A stretch of 64,000 nt of DNA, taken from Rubellimicrobium rubrum (GTDB lineage: Bacteria > Pseudomonadota > Alphaproteobacteria > Rhodobacterales > Rhodobacteraceae). The DNA is taken from assembly GCF_006152115.1 (NCBI RefSeq), contig NZ_VDFU01000018.1:27744-91743 (forward strand), read 5' to 3'. Under the pieces are notes generated by a model that saw only the letters and a list, made by a program, of their open reading frames with translations, made no database searches and was not told the origin of the DNA. The first letter of the stretch is position 1, and every line of letters starts with the position of its first letter. Shown piece by piece: positions 1 through 8,970 of the stretch. The position numbers and the translations under genes are program-made.

Positions 1-1814
1 TGGCCGAGGTCGCGCCCGCCCTGCGCCTCGTGGTGCCCCAAGACGACACGGATGTGGGCGCGTTGACGGACTCCTTCCACCTCAACCTCACCGCCTTCGG
101 CCTCCTGAGCTTCGCGGTCGGGCTGTTCATTGTCCACGGCGCGGTGGGCCTCGCCTTCGAGCAGCGGCGCGCGACCGTTCGCACCCTGCGCGCCATGGGA
201 ATGCCGCTGACTGTCCTGATCGGTCTGATGGCGCTGGAACTCGCGCTGCTGGCCTTGGTCGCGGGCGCGCTGGGGCTGGCCATGGGCTACCTGATCGCTG
301 CGGCGCTGCTGCCGGACGTGGCGGGCACCCTGCGAGGCCTTTATGGGGCCGAGGTGGCGGGCACGCTTCGCTTCCGTCCGCTCTGGGCGCTGTCGGGCAT
401 GACCATCGCGCTCGCGGGGACGGCCGCTGCCGCCGCCAGCGCCTTTCGCAGGCTGGCCACGACGCCGCTCCTGGCCGGGAGCACCCGCCGCGCCGGGGCC
501 CGCTGGGCCGCGCGCCGCGCGCTGCGTCAGGGGATCGCCGGGGTCGCCCTGCTGCTCGCCGCCCTGGCTATCGGGCTCTGGGGGCGGGGTCTCGTCGCGG
601 GCTTCGCGACGCTGGGCTGCCTGATGATCGGAGGGGCGCTGCTCTTACCGCTCCTTCTCGACCGGGTACTGGCCTTGGGCCAACGCTTCGCGCGGCAGCC
701 GCTGCCACAGTGGATCTGGGCCGACAGCCGGGCCGAGCTGCCCGGGCTGTCGCTGGCCCTGATGGCGCTCCTCCTCGCCATGGCGGCGAACGTCGGCGTT
801 TCCACGATGGTCTCGAGCTTCCGCCAGACCTTTGTGGACTTCCTCGACCAGCGCCTCGCGCCCGAGCTTTACGTCGGCGTCTCGACCCCCGAGCAGGCCG
901 AAGCGATGTTGGCCACCCTGCCTGAAGGGGTGCGCGCCCTCCCCATTGCCTCGGTGGAACGGACCCTCTCGGGCCTGCCATCCGAGGTGCAGATCCTGCG
1001 CGACGACCCGACCTACCGCGAGAACTGGCGCTTCCTGAACGCCGCGCCCGACCCTTGGGACCGGCTGGCGGCAGGGGAGGGGGTCCTCGTCAACGAGCAG
1101 CTGGCCCGCCGCGCGGGCCTGTCGGTGGGCGATCCCCTGGCCGTCACCGAGGCGCTCACCCTCCCCATCCTCGGCATCTACGGCGACTACGGGAACCCCG
1201 TCGGGCAGGCGATCCTGACCGAGCGGCTGTTCCGCGACACCTTCCCCGAGGTCGTCCCGCTCAGCTTCGGCCTGCGCGTCCCCCCCGAGGAGGTGCCGGC
1301 CCTGTCCGAGCGGCTGGTAAGCGATCTCGGCCTCGACCCAGAGCGGGTGGTGAACCAGGCGAACCTCAAGGCCATCTCGCTCGGCATCTTCGAACGGACC
1401 TTCACGGTGACGGGCGCGCTTAATGTCCTGACGCTGGCGGTCGCGGGCTTTGCGCTGCTGATGTCGCTCCTCACGCTGGCCAGCATCCGCCTGCCGCAGC
1501 TGGCCCCCGTCTGGGCGCTGGGCACCCGCCGCGCGACCTTGGGGCGGCTGGAACTCGTGCGGGCCGTGGGCCTGTCGGCGCTGACGGCGCTCGCGGCGCT
1601 GCCCCTCGGGCTCGCGCTGGCCTGGGTGCTGCTGGCGGTCGTGAACGTGGAGGCCTTTGGCTGGAAGCTTCCCATGTTCCTCTTCCCGCTGGACTGGCTG
1701 CGCCTGTTTGCCCTCGCGCTCCTGGCCGCCGCGCTGGCGGCAGCCTGGCCCGCCCTGCGCCTCGCCCGGGTGCCGCCTTCGATCCTGCTCAAGGTCTTTT
1801 CGGATGAACGCTAG
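1..1814 (+). CDS. FtsX/MacB-type ABC transporter permease (5' end outside window)
   Basis: The reading frame is open from the first bases of the window, so the true start lies upstream; about 604 C-terminal residues are visible. It shows a first FtsX-like membrane block (hydrophobic helices with a charged EQRRATVRTLRAMG loop), two further helices, a periplasmic domain of about 200 residues, and a final FtsX block with three helices ending in the usual P-x-x-x-L-K motif (PPSILLKVF). This is the two-FtsX-domain layout of permeases that work with a MacB/LolD-type ATPase. The stop overlaps the start of the next gene by 11 bases, so the two are translationally linked. The partner, an AttH/CrtC-like protein, is known from att-type ABC operons. 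The substrate is unknown. Confident on family, not on cargo. Confidence 0.85.
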   Translation, partial: AEVAPALRLVVPQDDTDVGALTDSFHLNLTAFGLLSFAVGLFIVHGAVGLAFEQRRATVRTLRAMGMPLTVLIGLMALELALLALVAGALGLAMGYLIAAALLPDVAGTLRGLYGAEVAGTLRFRPLWALSGMTIALAGTAAAAASAFRRLATTPLLAGSTRRAGARWAARRALRQGIAGVALLLAALAIGLWGRGLVAGFATLGCLMIGGALLLPLLLDRVLALGQRFARQPLPQWIWADSRAELPGLSLALMALLLAMAANVGVSTMVSSFRQTFVDFLDQRLAPELYVGVSTPEQAEAMLATLPEGVRALPIASVERTLSGLPSEVQILRDDPTYRENWRFLNAAPDPWDRLAAGEGVLVNEQLARRAGLSVGDPLAVTEALTLPILGIYGDYGNPVGQAILTERLFRDTFPEVVPLSFGLRVPPEEVPALSERLVSDLGLDPERVVNQANLKAISLGIFERTFTVTGALNVLTLAVAGFALLMSLLTLASIRLPQLAPVWALGTRRATLGRLELVRAVGLSALTALAALPLGLALAWVLLAVVNVEAFGWKLPMFLFPLDWLRLFALALLAAALAAAWPALRLARVPPSILLKVFSDER

Positions 1815-2829
1815 GGCGCTTCTGCTGGCCCTTTGGCCGCTCGCCGCGCAGGCGCAGGGCTTCGCGGGCCTTGGCACCAGCATCGAGGGCTATGCCCTTC
1901 CGCAGCCGGGGACCGAGTTCGCCTTCCCGGCCGACCATGGCGCGCATCCGGCTTTCCGCATCGAATGGTGGTATGTCACCGCCAACCTGCAGGCCGAGGA
2001 CGGGACGCCCTACGGCCTCCAATGGACCCTGTTCCGCAGCGCCCTCGCCCCCGGCGGGTCGGAGGAAGCGCAGGTCTGGATGGGCCACGCCGCCGTCACC
2101 ACGCCCGAGGGGCACTTCGTCACCGAACGCCTCGCGCGGGGCGGCACCGGGCAGGCGGGGGTGGTCGCGGACCCCTTCGAGGCCTGGATCGACGAATGGC
2201 GGCTCGCGGGCGACGACCTCGAAACGGCCACCCTAAGCGCCCAGGGGCCGGACTTCGGTTACGACGTCACGCTCACCGCGCAAGGGCCCATCGTGCTCCA
2301 GGGCGATCAGGGCTACAGCGTGAAGTCCGAGGACGGGCAGGCCAGCCACTACTACTCACAGCCCTTCTTCGCCCTGGAGGGGGTCCTGCACCTTCCTTCG
2401 GGCGACGTCCCGGTCACCGGCAACGCCTGGCTCGACCGCGAATGGTCCTCGCAGCCGCTGGCGGACCGGCAAGTGGGGTGGGATTGGTTCTCGCTGTCCT
2501 TCGAGTCGGGCGAGAAGCTCATGGGCTTCCGCCTGCGCGCCGACGAGGGCGAGCCCTTCACCGCCGCGACCTGGATCGAGCCCGACGGCACGCCAACCCC
2601 CTTCCCCAACGGGGCCTTCGCCGCCGAGCCCCAAGATGACGCGACGGTGGCCGAGCGCGAGGTGCCGGTGGAGTGGCGCGTGACCCTGCCCGACCGGAAC
2701 CTCGACGTGACCGTGCGGGCGATCAACCCGCAGGCCTGGATGGCGACCTCGGTCCCCTACTGGGAGGGGCCCGTGACGGTCACCGGCTCCCACGCGGGCG
2801 TGGGCTACCTGGAGATGACCGGCTACTGA
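1804..2829 (+). CDS. AttH/CrtC-like lipocalin-fold protein, exported
   Basis: 341 residues from the ATG at 1804, which gives a short cleavable signal peptide (MNARALLLALWPLAAQAQG). The motif HPAFRIEWWYVTANLQ and the later NAWLDREWSSQPL and WDWFSLSF are hallmarks of the CrtC/AttH family (tandem lipocalin-like domains; hydroxyneurosporene hydratase-related). No carotenoid genes are nearby and the gene follows an FtsX-type permease with an 11-base overlap, so it is more likely the AttH-like periplasmic partner of that ABC system than a carotenoid 1,2-hydratase. Family membership is clear; the ligand and reaction are not. The convergent serA gene ends 40 bases downstream. Confidence 0.82.
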   Translation: MNARALLLALWPLAAQAQGFAGLGTSIEGYALPQPGTEFAFPADHGAHPAFRIEWWYVTANLQAEDGTPYGLQWTLFRSALAPGGSEEAQVWMGHAAVTTPEGHFVTERLARGGTGQAGVVADPFEAWIDEWRLAGDDLETATLSAQGPDFGYDVTLTAQGPIVLQGDQGYSVKSEDGQASHYYSQPFFALEGVLHLPSGDVPVTGNAWLDREWSSQPLADRQVGWDWFSLSFESGEKLMGFRLRADEGEPFTAATWIEPDGTPTPFPNGAFAAEPQDDATVAEREVPVEWRVTLPDRNLDVTVRAINPQAWMATSVPYWEGPVTVTGSHAGVGYLEMTGY

Positions 2830-2835
2830 CGAAAA

Positions 2836-2860
2836 GGGGGAACCCCGGCCGGGATCCCCC
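2836..2860 (-). terminator. intrinsic terminator of serA
   Basis: Arms 2836-2845 (GGGGGAACCC) and 2851-2860 (GGGATCCCCC) pair over 10 positions with one mismatch and a 5-base loop. Read on the minus strand, the hairpin is followed at once by TTTTC, as expected for a factor-independent terminator of the leftward serC-serA unit. It also sits just after the stop of the rightward AttH-like gene, where it lacks a U-tract. Confidence 0.7.
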
Positions 2861-2869
2861 CGCGACGCC

Positions 2870-4465
2870 TCAGGCCATGTCGAAGGCGAGCGCCTTGACC
2901 TGCTGGAACATGCCCGTACCGCGAAGCTTGTCTAGCACGGGCTCCGGCACCGGGTCGTCCACGTAAAGGATTGCGATGGCCTCGCCCCCGCGGGCCGAGC
3001 GGCCCAGGGTGAAGTTCGCGATGTTGACGCCGTTCTGGCCCATGGTCTGGCCCAGCGTCCCGATGATGCCCGGCACGTCCTCGTTGGTGGTGTAGACCAT
3101 GTTCGCCCCGATCTCAGCGTCCACGGTGATGCCCTTGATCTGGATGAAGCGCGGCTTGCCGTCCGAGAAGACGGTCCCGGCGACCGACCGCTCGCGGGCC
3201 TCGGTGACCACGGTCACCTTGATATAACCCTCGAACATGCCCGACTGGTCCTGACGGGTGGTGGAGATCTGGATGCCCCGTTCCCGCGCGATCACGGGGG
3301 CCGACACGAGGTTCACGTCCGGGTTCGCCCGCCGCATGATCCCCGCGATCACCGCGCAGTTCAGCGCGGCAAGGTTCATGGTCGAGGTGATCCCGTCATA
3401 CAGCACGTTGATCGCCTTGATCGGCTCGTCGGTCATCTGGCCCACGAAGTTGCCCAGATGCCCCGCGAGCTTGATCCAGGGGCCCATGACGCGGGCCTCA
3501 TCGGCGGTCACGGACGGCATGTTGAGCGCGTTCGTCACCGCGCCGGTCAGCAGGTAGTCCGACATCTGCTCGGCCACCTGAAGCGCCACGTTCTCCTGCG
3601 CCTCGGTGGTCGAGGCGCCAAGGTGCGGCGTCACCACGACGTTGGGCAGGCCGAAGAGCGGCGAGTCCGTCGCGGGCTCCACGGCAAAGACGTCGAAGGC
3701 CGCGCCCGCGACATGGCCGGACTTCAGCGCCTCGGCCAGCGCCTCCTCGTCCACGAGACCGCCGCGCGCGCAGTTGACGATCCGCACGCCGGGCTTCAGC
3801 TTGGCGATGGCCTCGCGCGACAGGATGTTGCGGGTCTGGTCGGTCAGCGGCACATGCAGGGTGATGAAGTCCGCGCGACGCAGCAGGTCCTCCAGCTCCA
3901 CCTTCTCGACGCCCAGTTGATTCGCCCGCTCCTCGCCCAGGAAGGGGTCGAAGGCGATGACCTTCATCTTGAGGCCGCGCGCCCGGTCGCAGACGATGCC
4001 GCCGATGTTGCCCGCGCCGATCACGCCCAGCGTCTTGCCGGTCAACTCCACGCCCATGAAGCGGGACTTCTCCCACTTGCCCGCGTGGGTGCTGGCGTTC
4101 GCCTCGGGGATCTGGCGGGCGACGGCCATCATCATGGCGATGGCATGCTCGGCGGTGGTGATGGAGTTCCCGAAGGGCGTGTTCATCACGATGATGCCCT
4201 TCTTGGACGCCGCCGGGATATCCACGTTGTCCACGCCGATGCCCGCGCGTCCGATCACCTTGAGGTTCGAGGCCGAGGCGAGCAGCTTTTCGGTGGCCTT
4301 GGTGGCCGAGCGGATGGCGAGGCCGTCATAGTTGCCGATCACGGCAAGGAGCGCGTCCTTGTCCTTGCCGAGCTTGGGTTGGTAGTCCACCTCGACGCCG
4401 CGATCCTTGAAGATCTGGACGGCAGCCGGGGAGAGTTCGTCGGAGATGAGCACGCGGGGGGCCAT
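2870..4465 (-). CDS. serA: D-3-phosphoglycerate dehydrogenase
   Basis: 531 residues. Catalyses the NAD-dependent first step of serine synthesis, 3-phosphoglycerate to 3-phosphohydroxypyruvate, in the cytosol. The Rossmann motif GAGNIGG is at about residues 150-156, the catalytic Arg lies in NCARGGLVDEEAL, the catalytic His in TPHLGAS, and a long C-terminal part holds the intervening domain and a final ACT domain (PGIIGTLGQTMGQNGVNIANF), the form with potential serine feedback. The start MAPRVLISDEL at 4465 matches family N-termini; an in-frame ATG at 4477 would add MEPL. It lies 101 bases downstream of serC in the same direction, forming the usual alphaproteobacterial serC-serA unit, and is followed by an intrinsic terminator. 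Confidence 0.97.
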   Translation of the reverse strand: MAPRVLISDELSPAAVQIFKDRGVEVDYQPKLGKDKDALLAVIGNYDGLAIRSATKATEKLLASASNLKVIGRAGIGVDNVDIPAASKKGIIVMNTPFGNSITTAEHAIAMMMAVARQIPEANASTHAGKWEKSRFMGVELTGKTLGVIGAGNIGGIVCDRARGLKMKVIAFDPFLGEERANQLGVEKVELEDLLRRADFITLHVPLTDQTRNILSREAIAKLKPGVRIVNCARGGLVDEEALAEALKSGHVAGAAFDVFAVEPATDSPLFGLPNVVVTPHLGASTTEAQENVALQVAEQMSDYLLTGAVTNALNMPSVTADEARVMGPWIKLAGHLGNFVGQMTDEPIKAINVLYDGITSTMNLAALNCAVIAGIMRRANPDVNLVSAPVIARERGIQISTTRQDQSGMFEGYIKVTVVTEARERSVAGTVFSDGKPRFIQIKGITVDAEIGANMVYTTNEDVPGIIGTLGQTMGQNGVNIANFTLGRSARGGEAIAILYVDDPVPEPVLDKLRGTGMFQQVKALAFDMA

Positions 4466-4566
4466 GAGGGGCTCCATGAATGGGGTGTCGGGGCTGGCGG
4501 GCTGAAGCCCGCCCGATGATGTTCGCGATGGGGTAGGGCGGGGTCGTCCGCCCGCCACTGGCGCTC

Positions 4567-5721
4567 TCAGGCGGCTTGGGCCAGCTTCTCGATCTCGGCG
4601 TGGAACGCCCAGTCGAGCCAGGGCAGCATCGCCTGCACGTCGGCCAGTTCCACGGTCGCACCGCACCAGACCCGCAGGCCCGGAGGGGCGTCGCGATAGG
4701 CGCCCACATCCCAAGCCGCGCCCGCCTGCTCCAGCCGCTTGGCGACAGCCTTGGCAAAGGCCGCGCCGTCCGTGATGCGCGGGTCGGTGAACCTGAGACA
4801 GACCGAGGTGTTCGACCGGGTCGCGGGGTCCTCGGCCAGGTTCGCGATCCAGTCGCGGCTGTCGCAGAAGTCCCACACGGCCTGCGCGTTCGCATCCGCC
4901 CGCGCGATCAGCGCCGGGAGGCCACCGAGGGCCTTGCCCCACTCCATCGACACGATCCAGTCCTCGACGCAAAGCATCGACGGCGTGTTGATCGTCTCGC
5001 CCTGGAAGATCCCCTCGATCAGCTTGCCCTTGCTCGTGAGCCGGAAGATCTTGGGCAGCGGCCGGTCCGGCGTGAACGACTCCAGCCGCTCCACCGCGCG
5101 AGGCCCGAGGACCAGGACGCCATGCGCCGCCTCGCCACCCATCACCTTCTGCCAGGAGAAGGTCGTCACATCCAGCTTGTCCCAGGGCAGGTCCTGCGCA
5201 AAGGCCGCCGAGGTCGCGTCGCAGATCGTGAGGCCGCCGCGTCCCGCCGGGATCACATCCCCCGACGCCACCCGCACGCCCGAGGTCGTGCCATTCCAGG
5301 TGAACACCACGTCCCGGTCGTAATCGAGCGCCGCCATATCCACGATCTGCCCGTAATCCGCCCGGTGCACCCGCGCATCCAGCTTGAGCTGCTTCACGGC
5401 GTCCGTGACCCAGCCCTCGCCGAAGGACTCCCAGGCGACCATCTCGACGGGGCGCTCGCCCAGAATCGTCCACATCGCCATCTCGACCGCGCCCGTATCG
5501 GACGCTGGCACGATGCCGATGCGGTGGGTGTCCGGCACCGCCAGCACCTCGCGCGTGAGGTCGATGGCGCGCTTCAGCCGCGCCTTGCCCTCGGCGGCGC
5601 GATGCGACCGGCCAAGGCTGGCGTTCTTCAGCGCATCGAGGTTCCAGGTGGGGGGTTTGGCGCAGGGGCCCGAGGAAAAGCGCGGGTTCGCAGGCGTGGC
5701 CTGCGGCAGTTCAGACGCCAT
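4567..5721 (-). CDS. serC: phosphoserine aminotransferase
   Basis: 384 residues. PLP-dependent second step of serine synthesis (3-phosphohydroxypyruvate plus glutamate to O-phosphoserine); it can also serve pyridoxine synthesis. The PLP lysine is Lys192 in [12 protein letters not shown], and the N-terminus has the family pattern [13 protein letters not shown]. Start MASELPQ at 5721 is chosen because it is preceded by GGAAGGA at good spacing and sits at the 3' end of the conserved leader structure; an upstream ATG at 5781 would translate through that leader. First gene of the leftward serC-serA unit, divergent from serB. Confidence 0.97.
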   Translation of the reverse strand: MASELPQATPANPRFSSGPCAKPPTWNLDALKNASLGRSHRAAEGKARLKRAIDLTREVLAVPDTHRIGIVPASDTGAVEMAMWTILGERPVEMVAWESFGEGWVTDAVKQLKLDARVHRADYGQIVDMAALDYDRDVVFTWNGTTSGVRVASGDVIPAGRGGLTICDATSAAFAQDLPWDKLDVTTFSWQKVMGGEAAHGVLVLGPRAVERLESFTPDRPLPKIFRLTSKGKLIEGIFQGETINTPSMLCVEDWIVSMEWGKALGGLPALIARADANAQAVWDFCDSRDWIANLAEDPATRSNTSVCLRFTDPRITDGAAFAKAVAKRLEQAGAAWDVGAYRDAPPGLRVWCGATVELADVQAMLPWLDWAFHAEIEKLAQAA

Positions 5722-5785
5722 GTGGCTATCCTTCCAGATCAGCAGCCCCTCGTTGGGGAGGGGTGTCCCGCCACAAGGCATAGGG
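5721..5785 (-). promoter_or_regulatory. serC leader RNA (serC motif-like)
   Basis: On the minus strand the serC 5' region holds a closing stem TGTGGC (5770-5775) with GCCACA (5721-5726) whose last base is the A of the serC start codon, and inside it a perfect hairpin CCCCTC (5758-5763) with GAGGGG (5746-5751). The ribosome-binding sequence GGAAGGA lies inside the closing stem. Rhodobacterales are known to carry a conserved structured RNA, the serC motif, in exactly this position. The match is by position and by these stems; I could not run the covariance model. Formation of the closing stem would hide the start region, so control of translation is the likely mode; the ligand or signal is unknown. 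Confidence 0.7.
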
Positions 5786-5879
5786 AAGCGGGCCGGGGTT
5801 CCGCAAGACGCGAAATGGGTCTAAGGCGCCGCAAACGCACCTCCGTGCCGGGGGCCGCGACTACGATCGGAAACTTCGT

Positions 5880-6746
5880 ATGCAAGTCGTTACCCTGATC
5901 GCCGCGCCCGGCGGCCTGCCCGCATCGCTGGCCGAGGATCTGCGCGCCGCCTGGACCGGCAGCGCCATCCGTTGGCTGTCCCAGGCTGAAGCCGCCGAAT
6001 TCGACATTGCCGACGAGCCCGCCGACCTGTGGGCCCGCTGGGAGGCGTTGCAGGCGCAGGACGTGGACCTGCTCGTCCAGCCCGCCGTGAACCGGCGCAA
6101 GCGGATGCTCCTGGCTGACATGGATTCGACCATGATCCAGCAGGAATGCATCGACGAACTCGCCGCCGTGGCGGGGGTAGGGGAGCGTGTCGCGGCCATC
6201 ACCGCGAGGGCGATGAACGGTGAGATCGGCTTCGAAGGGGCGCTGCGGGAACGCGTGGGTCTGCTCCGGGACCTGCCGGAGGCCGTGATCGATCAGGTCT
6301 TGGCCGAGCGCATCACCTACATGCCGGGGGGCGCCGCGCTCCTGTCCACCATGAAGGCGCATGGCGCGCACTCGGTCCTCGTCTCCGGGGGCTTCCTCGG
6401 ATTTGCCCGCCCGGTCGCCGCCCATCTCGGCTTCCACGAAGCCCGCGCCAACACGCTCCTGGCGCAGGACGGCCATCTCACCGGAGAGGTGGCCGAGCCC
6501 ATCTTGGGCCGCGAGGCCAAGGTCGCGACGCTGGAGGAGGTGACCCAGCGCCTCGGGATCGGCCCTCAGGACGTGCTGGCGGTGGGCGACGGTGCCAACG
6601 ACCTTGGGATGCTGCGCCTCGCGGGGGCGGGCGTCGCGCTCCACGCCAAGCCTGCCGTGCAGGAGCAGTGCCGCCTTCGGGTGAACCACGGCGACCTCAC
6701 CGCGCTTCTCTACCTTCAGGGCTATGCGCGGAGCGAGTTCGCCTGA
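5880..6746 (+). CDS. serB: phosphoserine phosphatase
   Basis: 288 residues. Last step of the phosphorylated serine pathway, O-phosphoserine to serine. HAD-superfamily motifs are all present: LADMDSTMIQQE (nucleophile Asp80, acid/base Asp82), VLVSGGF (motif II), the motif III lysine in GREAKVATLEE, and GDGANDLGML (motif IV). The N-terminal 70 residues form the usual extra domain. Divergent from serC-serA across 158 bases, so all three pathway steps sit together. The stop overlaps the start of the TSUP gene by one base (TGATG). Confidence 0.96.
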   Translation: MQVVTLIAAPGGLPASLAEDLRAAWTGSAIRWLSQAEAAEFDIADEPADLWARWEALQAQDVDLLVQPAVNRRKRMLLADMDSTMIQQECIDELAAVAGVGERVAAITARAMNGEIGFEGALRERVGLLRDLPEAVIDQVLAERITYMPGGAALLSTMKAHGAHSVLVSGGFLGFARPVAAHLGFHEARANTLLAQDGHLTGEVAEPILGREAKVATLEEVTQRLGIGPQDVLAVGDGANDLGMLRLAGAGVALHAKPAVQEQCRLRVNHGDLTALLYLQGYARSEFA

Positions 6747-7510
6747 TGCTCCCCATCGGACCCGAAGTCCTGCTCCTCCTCGTCCTCGCCGCCTTTGTCG
6801 CGGGCGTCATCGACTCCATTGCGGGCGGCGGTGGCCTGCTCGCGCTTCCTGCAATCCTGCTCGCCGGCGCGCCCCCGGTTACCGCACTCGCGACGAACAA
6901 GTTGCAGGGCATGTTCGGCACCGCCTCGGCCGCGCTGCATTATGCCCGCGCGGGGCAGGTGGAGCCCCGCTCCCAGGCCGGCCCCGCGCTCCTGGCCGCG
7001 CTGGCGGCAGGCGGCGGCGCTCTCCTCGCATCCCACCTGCCCGCCGAGGCGATCCGCGCCGCGCTCCCGCTCCTCCTCATCGGAGTCGCGCTCTACTTCG
7101 GCTTTCGAAAAGGCCTCGACGACGAGGACCGGGCCGAGCGCATGGCGTCGCCGGCCTTCAACGCCACCGCCGTGCCGGGCCTCGCCTTCTATGACGGCGT
7201 GCTGGGGCCGGGGACGGGTAGCTTCTACATGATGGCTTTCGTGTCATTGCGCGGCTACGGCCTCCTCAAGGCCACGGCGCACACCAAGCTCCTCAACTTT
7301 GCCTCGAACCTCGGCTCCCTGCTGGTCTTCGCCTTTGTCGCCTCCCCATGGTGGCTCGTCGGCCTCTGCATGGGCGCGGCGCAGTTCGCGGGGGCACAGG
7401 TGGGCTCCCGCCTTGCCGTGCGGATCGGCGCCCGGATGATCCGGCCGCTCCTGGTCGTCGTCTCCGTCGCGCTCGCCACGCGGCTCCTCTGGCAGGCGTG
7501 GTCCGGCTGA
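6746..7510 (+). CDS. TSUP family (TauE/SafE) membrane transporter
   Basis: 254 residues with about eight hydrophobic helices. The N-terminal repeat signature GVIDSIAGGGGLLALPAIL and the ATNKLQGMFGTASAALHY region are typical of TauE/SafE (TSUP) permeases; the second repeat carries FYDGVLGPGTGSFYMMAF. Members export or import small anions such as sulfite, sulfoacetate or taurine-derived compounds; nothing here identifies the substrate. The start at 6746 overlaps the serB stop by one base, so the two are probably co-transcribed. Family assignment is firm, substrate unknown. Confidence 0.9.
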   Translation: MLPIGPEVLLLLVLAAFVAGVIDSIAGGGGLLALPAILLAGAPPVTALATNKLQGMFGTASAALHYARAGQVEPRSQAGPALLAALAAGGGALLASHLPAEAIRAALPLLLIGVALYFGFRKGLDDEDRAERMASPAFNATAVPGLAFYDGVLGPGTGSFYMMAFVSLRGYGLLKATAHTKLLNFASNLGSLLVFAFVASPWWLVGLCMGAAQFAGAQVGSRLAVRIGARMIRPLLVVVSVALATRLLWQAWSG

Positions 7511-7548
7511 CGTAAAGGACGGGCGACCCAGCCCGAGGAGGCCCGCCC

Positions 7549-8514
7549 ATGCCCTTCCACCAACCCCACCTCCTCGGCATCGAGCCCCTGCATCCGGTCG
7601 AGATCACCACCCTTCTCGACCTCGCGGACACCTATGCCGAACGGAACCGCAAGGGCTTGCCCGGCGGGGACGCGCTTCGGGGTCTCACGCAGGTCAACAT
7701 GTTCTTCGAGCCCTCGACCCGCACGCAGTCCTCCTTCGAGATCGCGGGCAAGAAGCTCGGGGCCGAGGTGATGAACATGGGCATCGCCGCGTCGTCGGTG
7801 AAGAAGGGCGAAACGCTGATCGACACCGCGCTGACGCTGAACGCCATGCGCCCGGACCTCCTGGTGGTGCGCCACCCCATGTCCGGCGCGGTGGACCTGC
7901 TGGCGCAGAAGCTTCAGAACTGCGCGGTCCTGAACGCCGGGGACGGGCGCCACGAGCATCCGACCCAGGCGCTCCTTGATGCGCTCACCATCCGGCGTGC
8001 CAAGGGGCGGCTCCACCGCCTGAGCATCGCGATCTGCGGCGACATCGCGCATAGCCGCGTCGCCCGGTCCAACATCCTGCTGCTGCACAAGATGGAGAAC
8101 CGCATCCGCCTCGTGGCCCCGCCCACGCTCATGCCGCCCGGCATCGACGCCTTCGGCTGCGAGGTGTTTCACGACATGGAGGAAGGGCTTCAGGGCGTGG
8201 ACGTGGTGATGATGCTCCGCCTCCAGCGCGAACGGATGGACGGCGGCTTTGTCCCGTCCGAGCGGGAGTACTTCCACCGTTACGGGCTGGACGCCGAAAA
8301 GCTGGGCCACGCCGCCCCGGACGCCATCGTCATGCACCCCGGCCCCATGAACCGGGGCGTGGAGATCGACGGCACCATCGCCGACGACATCAACCGCTCG
8401 GTCATCCAGACGCAGGTGGAGATGGGGGTCGCGGTCCGCATGGCCGCGATGGACCTCCTGGCCCAGAACCTGCGCGCCACGCGGGGGCGGGCGGCGCTGG
8501 GCGAGGAGGTCTGA
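7549..8514 (+). CDS. pyrB: aspartate carbamoyltransferase catalytic subunit
   Basis: 321 residues. Commits carbamoyl phosphate and aspartate to pyrimidine synthesis. Carbamoyl-phosphate site [15 protein letters not shown] (residues 50-64), RHPMSG and [13 protein letters not shown], and the aspartate-binding [10 protein letters not shown] near the C-terminus are all intact. An AGGAGG-like ribosome site lies just before the ATG. The dead dihydroorotase pyrC' lies downstream but is separated by an antisense gene. In other bacteria with this pair, PyrB requires or is stabilised by the inactive PyrC-like subunit. Confidence 0.97.
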   Translation: MPFHQPHLLGIEPLHPVEITTLLDLADTYAERNRKGLPGGDALRGLTQVNMFFEPSTRTQSSFEIAGKKLGAEVMNMGIAASSVKKGETLIDTALTLNAMRPDLLVVRHPMSGAVDLLAQKLQNCAVLNAGDGRHEHPTQALLDALTIRRAKGRLHRLSIAICGDIAHSRVARSNILLLHKMENRIRLVAPPTLMPPGIDAFGCEVFHDMEEGLQGVDVVMMLRLQRERMDGGFVPSEREYFHRYGLDAEKLGHAAPDAIVMHPGPMNRGVEIDGTIADDINRSVIQTQVEMGVAVRMAAMDLLAQNLRATRGRAALGEEV

Positions 8515-8550
8515 CGCTTCGGGGGCGCCGGTTCGCGCGCCCGTGACGGC

Positions 8551-8772
8551 TCAGTCGTGCTTCAGCCGGGGCGACTTGTCGCGAAGCCGGTCGATCATCT
8601 CCGAAGCTTCGGCCTTGGTCAGGTTCTCGTTGAACTCCTCGTCGGTCTCCTCGCAGAGCGTCTTGAGGTAGGACGCCTGCGCCCCCGTCATCGGCTCGTC
8701 GCCGGTCACCCAGTCATGCGGGTCCTTCTCGGCGTTCCCCTCGGGGTGGGTCTTGGTGTTCGCGTCGGCCAT
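8551..8772 (-). CDS. DUF3072 family small protein
   Basis: 73 residues, start ATG at 8772. The body DPHDWVTGDEPMTGAQASYLKTL followed by a FNENLTKAEASEMIDRL helix is the DUF3072 signature. Acidic and soluble with no signal peptide; function unknown. It is transcribed against pyrB and pyrC' and occupies most of the gap between them, an odd place given that these two genes normally adjoin. Confidence 0.85.
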   Translation of the reverse strand: MADANTKTHPEGNAEKDPHDWVTGDEPMTGAQASYLKTLCEETDEEFNENLTKAEASEMIDRLRDKSPRLKHD

Positions 8773-8970
8773 GATCCTGATGCTCCGCTCATCGTTGTGT
8801 TCATATAATGTTCTGGCTGGCCGCGGGTTCCGTTCCTCGCGCCCTCGTGCTTGGGCCGGTCGCGCGGGTCCGGCCGCGCCCGCCTTGCGAGGCGACCCCG
8901 GCGCGGTATAGGGGAGGGGGACGCGGCGGCAGGGGACGGCAGTGATGACAGGCATGGGCGGATCCCCCGC

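Noticed and set aside
645..1883. Long minus-strand frame under the permease
   Set aside because: Arg/Gln/Gly-rich composition typical of antisense frames in high-GC DNA; the plus strand has a recognisable FtsX protein.
1804..2829. Carotenoid 1,2-hydratase (crtC) in a photosynthesis cluster
   Set aside because: No other carotenoid or bacteriochlorophyll genes in the window; the partner is an FtsX-type permease, which points to AttH.
2870..5473. An 867-codon open frame covering serA and part of serC
   Set aside because: The upstream part is an out-of-frame shadow of serC; serA proper starts at 4465.
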